Part shown: one piece after another, positions 1 through 4,365 of the stretch
Layout: each line of letters starts with the position of its first letter
Position numbering within the stretch: position 1 is the first letter of the stretch
Assembly: GCA_035644155.1 (NCBI GenBank)
Contig: DASQPC010000057.1
Coordinates: 1 to 20,619, forward strand
Length of the DNA stretch: 20,619 nucleotides
DNA from: DATIGJ01 sp035644155
GTDB lineage: Bacteria > Patescibacteriota > Microgenomatia > Levybacterales > UBA12049
Direction: 5' to 3'
Translations under genes and position numbers: made by a program
The notes under the pieces: model-generated
What the model was told of the DNA's origin: nothing
Databases searched by the model: none
Seen by the model: only the letters and a program-made list of their open reading frames with translations

Positions 1-106
1 ATCTACAACAAGTCTGTTTGATTTATGTCCCTCTTGTGGATCAGGGACACTTGCCTATGAAGAAGGTTGTAAAAAATGCTATAGCTGTGGCTATAGTGAG
101 TGTTAA
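1..106 (+). CDS. nrdJ: Adenosylcobalamin-dependent ribonucleotide reductase, C-terminal end (partial)
   Basis: Only the last 34 codons are present (frame starting at base 2, stop TAA at 104-106). The tail carries six cysteines arranged CPSC, then GC-KKC, then YSCGYSEC. This is the typical zinc/redox-active tail of class II (NrdJ) ribonucleotide reductases, which reduce ribonucleotides to deoxyribonucleotides in the cytoplasm using adenosylcobalamin and re-reduce the active site through C-terminal cysteines. The catalytic barrel lies outside the window, so the family call rests on this tail alone. The context supports it strongly: about 440 bases downstream lies a cobalamin adenosyltransferase behind a cobalamin-riboswitch-like leader, an enzyme that makes exactly this cofactor. 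Confidence 0.85.
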   Translation, partial: STTSLFDLCPSCGSGTLAYEEGCKKCYSCGYSEC

Positions 107-269
107 GTGAGTAATACTATTGTTTTTAATGCTCTTTCTGATCTTTTGATAAATCTTTCAGCAGGATGGTTTGGAGCAGCATTTATTATACCGATAACAG
201 TTGCTAAGGGAAAAAAGAATAATCTTTGGTATAGTTTCGTTTAGTGTTGCGCTTGTCCTGAAAAGTTAA
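107..269 (+). pseudogene. Small two-helix membrane protein, apparently frameshifted
   Basis: GTG at 107 directly follows the nrdJ stop codon. The frame runs 45 codons to TAG at 242-244 and encodes a hydrophobic segment (LSAGWFGAAFIIPITVA) followed by a basic turn. In the +1 frame after the A-run at 211-216, the sequence continues as a second convincing membrane helix (IIFGIVSFSVALVL) and stops at 267-269, two bases before the next ATG. The simplest reading is a protein of about 54 aa with two transmembrane helices and a one-base insertion in the A6 run. It could instead be a sequencing error, a true 45-aa protein, or programmed frameshifting. No function is recognised. Its position suggests cotranscription with nrdJ. 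Confidence 0.5.
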
Positions 270-271
270 AG

Positions 272-406
272 ATGGAAAGAAAAACTGTGCATAAAAAAAC
301 AAATTTTTCAGATATAATTTTTGATGCAAATGTGAAGATAGCAACTGCCTTTGGTCTTGCTATAATTGCGTTGTTGCTTGTGTATATTGCGTTTCATTTG
401 AAGTAA
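272..406 (+). CDS. Small single-pass membrane protein (44 aa), unknown function
   Basis: ATG at 272 lies two bases after the stop of the preceding (frame-corrected) reading frame, consistent with translational coupling, since no good Shine-Dalgarno is visible. The N-terminal half is basic and polar, the C-terminal half is one hydrophobic helix (ATAFGLAIIALLLVYIAF), and the protein ends HLK. The topology looks like a single-pass protein with a cytoplasmic positive N-terminus. I do not recognise the family. The TATAAT at 361-366, probably the promoter of the downstream riboswitch transcript, lies inside this reading frame. The position between nrdJ and the cobalamin-regulated pduO makes a link to cobalamin possible, but nothing in the sequence demonstrates it. 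Confidence 0.45.
   Translation: MERKTVHKKTNFSDIIFDANVKIATAFGLAIIALLLVYIAFHLK
358..366 (+). promoter_or_regulatory. Extended -10 promoter for the pduO riboswitch transcript
   Basis: TGC followed by TATAAT (361-366) forms an extended -10 element with no clear -35. Transcription would start near 373, about 35 nt before the aptamer. The box overlaps the coding frame of the upstream small membrane protein. Confidence 0.4.
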
Positions 407-500
407 AAGGTGTACAGGCAAGTGTTGTGTAACTCAACCACAGTGCCGCTACTGTTAAAGTCAGAAAACTGTACGACTAAAATTGTCTCGAGCAGGAATT
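407..500 (+). promoter_or_regulatory. Cobalamin riboswitch aptamer and antiterminator upstream of pduO
   Basis: Conserved cobalamin-aptamer parts appear in order. A closing helix pairs GTACAG (412-417) with CTGTAC (469-474). A hairpin pairs GTTG (424-427) with CAAC (435-438). The P5-like hairpin pairs CAGT (441-444) with ACTG (451-454) around GCCGCT. The B12-box core AAGTCAGA is at 458-465. Downstream, CGAGCAGGA (489-497) can pair at 8 of 9 positions with TCCTTCTCG (512-520), the 5' arm of the terminator, so antiterminator and terminator exclude each other. The gene behind it makes adenosylcobalamin, which fits. The switch probably turns off at high cobalamin, as is usual for the class; this is inferred. 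The aptamer is short and has no P6 side hairpin. Confidence 0.8.
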
Positions 501-510
501 TTTTTGTATG

Positions 511-542
511 ATCCTTCTCGGGCAACGAGAGGGATTTTTTTT
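511..542 (+). terminator. Attenuator terminator that also hides the pduO ribosome binding site
   Basis: ATCCTTCTCG (511-520), loop GGCAA, and CGAGAGGGAT (526-535) form a 10-bp stem with one G-U pair, followed by a run of eight T (535-542). The start codon is at 544. The only plausible Shine-Dalgarno (GAGAGG, 527-532) lies in the 3' arm, so the hairpin can end transcription and also mask translation. Confidence 0.85.
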
Positions 543-543
543 A

Positions 544-1083
544 ATGCCAATTTATACCCGTACAGGAGACAAAGGAAAAACATCACTTTTTGATGGAACA
601 CGTGTCCTCAAATCACACAAACGTGTTGAAGCTTACGGAACAATTGATGAACTCAATAGTTTTTTGGGCGCAGCGACTGCACAGTTAAAAAAGAATAATG
701 CCGTTTTAAAAAAAGAATTAGAGAAGATTCAGCATGATTTATTTGATATAGGTTCTGCTTTGGCAACGCCGCATCCATTGCCGGTAACGGGCCTTACAGG
801 GCGTGTAGAAAGTTTTGAAAAGTTGATTGATGACATGATGGCACAGATGCCTCAAATTAATTATTTTATCTTGCCAGGTGGAGGAAAAGCAGGTTCTCTC
901 TTGCATGTTGCCCGGACGATTACCAGACGGGCTGAGAGACAACTCGTGCATTTGATGGAAAAAGAAGCAGTGGATGAGACGGTAAGAATATATGTTAATC
1001 GACTTTCTGATTTGTTGTACGCCATGGCACGATACGTCAATTACAAAGAAAAAAAAGAAGAGATTAAGTGGATTAAGAAATAG
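544..1083 (+). CDS. pduO: PduO-type cob(I)alamin adenosyltransferase
   Basis: This cytosolic enzyme transfers the adenosyl group of ATP to cob(I)alamin, producing adenosylcobalamin. The 179-aa length is normal for the family. The N-terminal ATP-binding motif TRTGDKGKTSL (about residues 5-15), then RVEAYGTIDELNSFLG (27-42), and the later LPGGGKAGSLLHVARTITRRAER (about 116-138) are family signatures, and the RTITRRAER arginines are the expected ligand-binding ones. I chose ATG 544 because family members begin with M-x-IYTRTGDKG and because GAGAGG is suitably spaced. The ATG at 508 would add 12 residues encoded by the terminator hairpin. It is controlled by the cobalamin leader in front of it, and it supplies the cofactor of the adjacent NrdJ. 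No cobalamin biosynthesis genes are visible, so corrinoid is probably salvaged. Confidence 0.93.
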   Translation: MPIYTRTGDKGKTSLFDGTRVLKSHKRVEAYGTIDELNSFLGAATAQLKKNNAVLKKELEKIQHDLFDIGSALATPHPLPVTGLTGRVESFEKLIDDMMAQMPQINYFILPGGGKAGSLLHVARTITRRAERQLVHLMEKEAVDETVRIYVNRLSDLLYAMARYVNYKEKKEEIKWIKK

Positions 1084-1084
1084 T

Positions 1085-1205
1085 TGGGTGAAGTAGGTGA
1101 GATGCCTACGCTATGCCGTAACTGTGACTACGTTTTTTAACGTAGAAGTCAGAGCCCCATTAAAAAGTCTTCCGAGCAAGAAGCAATTTTGTTGCAACTT
1201 CTCGG
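1085..1205 (+). promoter_or_regulatory. Second cobalamin riboswitch, upstream of an unknown gene
   Basis: This is a closer match to the cobalamin aptamer consensus than the first. TGGG (1085-1088) pairs with CCCA (1156-1159). GTAGG (1093-1097) pairs with CCTAC (1105-1109) around TGAGATG. ATGCCGTAACTGTG is the P5 region, CTACG (1128-1132) pairs with CGTAG (1141-1145) as a P6 side hairpin, and AAGTCAGA (1146-1153) is the B12-box core, identical to the first copy. The expression platform is also the same in design: CCGAG-C-AAG (1172-1180) can pair with CTTCTCGG (1198-1205), which includes the terminator's 5' arm. No separate promoter is obvious, so pduO read-through may feed it. Confidence 0.85.
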
Positions 1206-1223
1206 AGACGAGGAGTTTTTTTT
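1198..1223 (+). terminator. Attenuator terminator abutting the start codon of the 536-aa gene
   Basis: CTTCTCG (1198-1204), loop GAGA, and CGAGGAG (1209-1215) form a 7-bp stem followed by exactly eight T (1216-1223), then ATG at 1224. The Shine-Dalgarno GGAG (1212-1215) is the end of the 3' arm, as in the pduO leader. Confidence 0.85.
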
Positions 1224-2834
1224 ATGGCTGGAAAAGAATTTATACAACAATCACATACGTTTAGACGCAGAGAAGATCCTGGATCTCAGGTGAATGTGCC
1301 TCGTGTAGCACTCACGCTTTCTGAGCAAGTGCAAAAGACACCAGCATTGATTACAAAAATCGATACTATTCTCGAAGAAAATGAAAGAAGTAAGCCTTTT
1401 TTCTCTCAAAAAGTGATTGTTGATTTTGCGCCAAAGAAAAGAGAAGCGGAAGATCCAGCATATTTTTTCAGCAAAGAATGGTTACAAGATGAGGTTGAGC
1501 GAGTCAAGCAGCAGCCACTAACTCCAGGTGAAACTCCTTGGTATCATTTAGCAGGGACAGGGTTTTGGGTAAAAGAGCAGGTTTCACAGTTATTGCGCAA
1601 TACTTCTGAAGTCGGAAAGGAAGCATTTCCTGCTGTTTTGGATAGAGAGCTTGCAAAGGTAAAAGTCGATATAGAAGCGTTTGAAGATGAATATCTTAAG
1701 CAAATGGCAAGTCTCAAATGGAATCTCTCCTGGGAAGAAAAAGATGGCAATCAACGTGTTGTTTGTCCAGATTATGGTAATGTCTTATGGCAATCAGCAA
1801 CCGATCTAAAAGAGAGAGATGGTGTTGTTTATAAAACACTTTTTGGTGACGAGCAAAAAGGCACAACAGGTGTCGAAGGATGGCTCAAGACTGCTCCTCC
1901 GGAGTCATTTGCGATTTTGGTGAGTCCCGCGGGATGGAGTGGACTTAGCGATGCTGATGGAAAGGCTATCGTCTATCCTGAGACACAAATGTATGCAATA
2001 CAAAAGAAAAAAGATGGTAATTTGCAAGCATATACATTTCGTTATGATGCGACTATTGAACAAAATGAAACGCTCCAGAAACAGTTGGGATTGACAATTC
2101 CTGCGTCTTCTGATCAAAAAGAGAGAATTAAAAACACCTTTGCTAATGTTGCTTTTATTACTCCCGCTGATGCCAATCGTGCGGAGCAAAAAGGATGGAT
2201 GCCTGTTCGTAAATTTGAAGATATTGTTGATCATATGCAAGAGGCAGTTGGGGGGAGAGAAGTTGCGTATGGAGAAGGAGGGGCGATGAAGACATTTGCT
2301 GATATCAAAGCGTTTTTGCACTCGCCTGAGAAATTTTCAAAGAGACATGCAGTGACAGACAAACTTATTAATAGGTTTCAAGAGTATGCTCGTTGGCGAC
2401 TCGATCAGGGAGGCCGTAGGGAAGAGCTGGAGCGTGATTTGCAAATAGGACTCTCAATGGCTCCTCTTCAGCTTAATAGAATTTATAGAGACGAAGAACA
2501 GGAGTCTCAATATAATTATACTGGTGACAAACTCCAAGGGCAAATTCGTCCTGTCAGTGCTACAAATAGATTGATTGGCTATGCAACTAGTGGGATGGAT
2601 TATCGTAGAGAAAAAGGTGATTTGGAACAGCGTCCTGGCTGTGCGGGTGGAGGTAATAAGACGCAAGTTACTTCTATGGGGAGTTCAAGAATTGGGGAAA
2701 GTCAATCTCCTCAAGAGTGGTTTACTTGTCCCAAATGCAACTATCACGCTGATGGTCCTGTCGGCAATAGCTGTCCAGGTTGTGGATTAACAAAAGAACA
2801 ATATGCAGAAGAATCAGGAGTAAGCTGTGATTAG
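1224..2834 (+). CDS. Unknown 536-aa protein with C-terminal zinc ribbon, under a cobalamin riboswitch
   Basis: I do not recognise the family. The protein is soluble, charged and without signal peptide or membrane segment. The first 480 residues contain helical, glutamate/lysine-rich stretches and aromatic-rich motifs (for example TPWYHLAGTGFWV, residues about 104-116). A flexible region with CAGGG (about residue 474) follows. The last 40 residues form a zinc ribbon with CPKC and CPGC knuckles. ATG 1224 is fixed by GGAG eight bases upstream and by the terminator ending just before it. The riboswitch implies that its expression depends on cobalamin, so it may act in corrinoid handling, in an alternative to a B12-dependent step, or in support of NrdJ. 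Sequence does not decide between these. The next gene, three bases downstream, also encodes a small zinc ribbon. Confidence 0.85.
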   Translation: MAGKEFIQQSHTFRRREDPGSQVNVPRVALTLSEQVQKTPALITKIDTILEENERSKPFFSQKVIVDFAPKKREAEDPAYFFSKEWLQDEVERVKQQPLTPGETPWYHLAGTGFWVKEQVSQLLRNTSEVGKEAFPAVLDRELAKVKVDIEAFEDEYLKQMASLKWNLSWEEKDGNQRVVCPDYGNVLWQSATDLKERDGVVYKTLFGDEQKGTTGVEGWLKTAPPESFAILVSPAGWSGLSDADGKAIVYPETQMYAIQKKKDGNLQAYTFRYDATIEQNETLQKQLGLTIPASSDQKERIKNTFANVAFITPADANRAEQKGWMPVRKFEDIVDHMQEAVGGREVAYGEGGAMKTFADIKAFLHSPEKFSKRHAVTDKLINRFQEYARWRLDQGGRREELERDLQIGLSMAPLQLNRIYRDEEQESQYNYTGDKLQGQIRPVSATNRLIGYATSGMDYRREKGDLEQRPGCAGGGNKTQVTSMGSSRIGESQSPQEWFTCPKCNYHADGPVGNSCPGCGLTKEQYAEESGVSCD

Positions 2835-2837
2835 TTT

Positions 2838-2978
2838 ATGAAACAAGAAGAAGCCTGTGACATCTGTTACCAAATCCGTTGTAAAGAGTGCGGTTGGACT
2901 GCATCTGATGAAGAGGTTGCCAAGATTCAATGCGGTGCTTTGACTGCTTGCCCAAAGTGTGGGTGGCAGCCAAAATAA
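2838..2978 (+). CDS. Small zinc-ribbon protein (46 aa)
   Basis: ATG at 2838 lies three bases after the stop of the 536-aa gene, so the two are almost certainly cotranscribed under the second riboswitch. The protein has seven cysteines, including CDIC, CKECGW and CPKCGW; the repeated C-x-x-C-GW knuckles are typical of a rubredoxin-like or zinc-ribbon fold binding one metal ion. Nothing else fits in 46 residues, so it is probably a binding or adaptor module. No Shine-Dalgarno is evident, and translation may be coupled to the upstream gene. No family assignment is possible beyond zinc ribbon. The dense pattern of paired cysteines makes chance unlikely. Confidence 0.65.
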   Translation: MKQEEACDICYQIRCKECGWTASDEEVAKIQCGALTACPKCGWQPK

Positions 2979-2984
2979 TGCTTG

Positions 2985-2993
2985 TGTTACAAT
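2985..2993 (+). promoter_or_regulatory. Extended -10 promoter, probably giving a leaderless mRNA
   Basis: TGT followed by TACAAT (2988-2993) with six bases to ATG 3000. The expected start point falls at or next to the start codon. No -35 and no Shine-Dalgarno are visible. Confidence 0.5.
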
Positions 2994-2999
2994 ACTGCT

Positions 3000-3263
3000 A
3001 TGAGTGAGAAAAATCCCCACAGTAGTATGGTTGAGGTTACGACATCTCATCATATGAGCAAGCGTAGGTTTGAATTAAATAGACGACTTCGTAAATGGGG
3101 TACATGGTTCGTCGGCGGAGTAGCCGCTGAAGTTGTCGGAGTGCTTCTTCTATCAACAGTGCCGGTAATTGCTGCCCCACTTATGTTGGGTGGTATTATT
3201 GCTGAAGCTGTTGGTTTTGTGGGAGTTGCGGGAAATGTTATTAAAGGAATAGTTAGAAAATAA
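3000..3263 (+). CDS. Small glycine-rich membrane protein (87 aa), unknown function
   Basis: The N-terminal third is polar and strongly basic (SKRRFELNRRLRKW). The rest is two glycine/alanine-rich hydrophobic segments, around GGVAAEVVGVLLLSTVPVIA and PLMLGGIIAEAVGFVGVAG, ending in a basic tail (VIKGIVRK). This is a two-pass hairpin membrane protein with glycine-zipper character. I chose ATG 3000 because a -10 box ends six bases upstream; a TTG at 2982 would put the promoter inside the gene. Resemblance to holins or membrane-active peptides is only compositional. A decayed sequence with the same end pattern lies directly downstream, so the gene may once have been duplicated. Confidence 0.6.
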   Translation: MSEKNPHSSMVEVTTSHHMSKRRFELNRRLRKWGTWFVGGVAAEVVGVLLLSTVPVIAAPLMLGGIIAEAVGFVGVAGNVIKGIVRK

Positions 3264-3285
3264 AAGACTATGTTGGCATTTGGTT

Positions 3286-3376
3286 TCTCCCGTTATTGGT
3301 GTACCAATTGCAGCAGTTGGTGTTGGAGGGGTTTACAGGTGCTGTGAGAAATGCTTTAAGGATGAGGAAAGGGTAG
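3286..3376 (+). pseudogene. Decayed partial copy of the preceding small membrane protein
   Basis: One frame reads SPVIGVPIAAVGVGG (from 3286). Another, a few bases later, reads FTGAVRNALRMRKG and stops at 3374-3376. Together they follow the C-terminal pattern of the upstream protein (VPVIAAPLMLGG ... VAGNVIKGIVRK). This suggests a tandem duplicate that lost its start and gained a frameshift. The match is short and glycine-rich, so chance cannot be excluded. Confidence 0.35.
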
Positions 3377-3379
3377 GAT

Positions 3380-3712
3380 ATGCAGCGTAGCTTCAAAGAT
3401 GTTCTTCTTGAGATTCTCGATATTATCAAATATCCTAACGACAAAGAAAAATTCGTTGCTGAATTTGAAGTAATGAATCATACAGAGGCGATACTTAATC
3501 TTTTAGATCAACTACCAACTGATGTGCAAGCGAAAATCAAAGCAAGCAACCTGAATAAAGAGGAAGTAAACAAACATATTTCCCAGGAATTATATCTTTC
3601 AGAGATTACTAAAGTTTCAAAAAATGCTCTGGTAAAATTTCTGGAAGCAGTTTCACCAATCTTGAATTTGGATCAGAAACAGAAAATTACTCAGTTGGTA
3701 AAACAACAATAA
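3380..3712 (+). CDS. Hypothetical helical protein (110 aa)
   Basis: I do not recognise this protein. It is soluble, predicted almost wholly alpha-helical from its heptad-like leucine and isoleucine spacing (FKDVLLEILDIIKY, EAILNLLDQLP, ALVKFLEAVSPIL), and has no cysteine, signal peptide or membrane segment. ATG 3380 is preceded by GGGTAGGAT, which offers only a poor Shine-Dalgarno. The reading frame has normal amino-acid composition for the window and ends 47 bases before the next gene, whose own promoter fills that gap. A small structural or adaptor protein is plausible, but no function is inferred. Confidence 0.65.
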   Translation: MQRSFKDVLLEILDIIKYPNDKEKFVAEFEVMNHTEAILNLLDQLPTDVQAKIKASNLNKEEVNKHISQELYLSEITKVSKNALVKFLEAVSPILNLDQKQKITQLVKQQ

Positions 3713-3724
3713 ACAGTCCTTTCA

Positions 3725-3753
3725 TTGTCTCTTTGCATTCCTCATGGTAAGAT
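3725..3753 (+). promoter_or_regulatory. Promoter of the 201-aa/VirD4-like operon, leaderless
   Basis: TTGTCT (3725-3730), a 17-base spacer, and TAAGAT (3748-3753), followed by six bases to ATG 3760. The start point would coincide with the start codon. No Shine-Dalgarno is seen. Confidence 0.55.
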
Positions 3754-3759
3754 GGAACT

Positions 3760-4365
3760 ATGGATGATACAAGCCAAAATCAAAATACATCAGCAACAGA
3801 TCAACCAGTGCAACAATCCGCACCAGCAGACGCTGTGGCCAACCCATCTCAATCGCAGGCAGCACCAGCAGCTCAAATAATCAATCGCCGCATCGAAGAA
3901 CCGCCAACTGCTATCTCTGGTGGTCATCCAGAGCAAGGACCAATTGCCATGGATCCAGATGATGATGAAGATGAGGACGAACAGCCAGTTGCCAAACAAG
4001 AGGCACCAAGACTGCAACAATCCCATCCAACAGAAGTCGTTTTGCCACCTGAGGTTAAAGAGTTAGGTGTTGAGGCGGGAACTGATGCAAAAGAGCAACA
4101 ACTGGCGCAAGAAGTACAAGAAGCAGGCGTTTCATTTGCTAAAGAAACAACACCGGTTTTTACACCACCTCAAAAGGAGCCAGAGATGCCTATGACCTAT
4201 CAAGAAGCGGAGCAATTACAAAAAACCAATATACGCGATTCTAAGAGGTGGCTTGGGAAGATGGTTATGTATGTCATCGAAAAACTCTACGGCAAACCAA
4301 CTCCTGTTTCCAATCAAAATCCTGAGGCAACACCAGAAGCGCAACAAACAGGAGGAACAACGTAA
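3760..4365 (+). CDS. Disordered acidic protein (201 aa) coupled to the VirD4-like ATPase
   Basis: Residues 1-60 are glutamine, alanine, proline and serine rich and low in complexity. An acidic block (DPDDDEDEDE) follows around residue 66. The middle is polar, and the last 60 residues form a helical, partly amphipathic segment (TYQEAEQLQK, WLGKMVMYVIEKLYG) that could sit on a membrane or a partner protein. There is no catalytic motif. Its stop overlaps the next start as TAATG, and the next gene's GGAGG lies inside it, so the two proteins are translationally coupled and probably work together, perhaps with this one as substrate adaptor or regulatory partner of the ATPase. That role is inferred from position only. 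Confidence 0.75.
   Translation: MDDTSQNQNTSATDQPVQQSAPADAVANPSQSQAAPAAQIINRRIEEPPTAISGGHPEQGPIAMDPDDDEDEDEQPVAKQEAPRLQQSHPTEVVLPPEVKELGVEAGTDAKEQQLAQEVQEAGVSFAKETTPVFTPPQKEPEMPMTYQEAEQLQKTNIRDSKRWLGKMVMYVIEKLYGKPTPVSNQNPEATPEAQQTGGTT

Noticed and set aside
508..543. Earlier in-frame ATG for pduO (adds 12 residues)
   Set aside because: It would encode the terminator hairpin, and family members start at M-x-IYTRTGDKG. The site at 544 has its own Shine-Dalgarno.
1905..2321. 138-aa open frame on the minus strand
   Set aside because: Antisense to the 536-aa gene, with shadow-like composition and no promoter or ribosome site.
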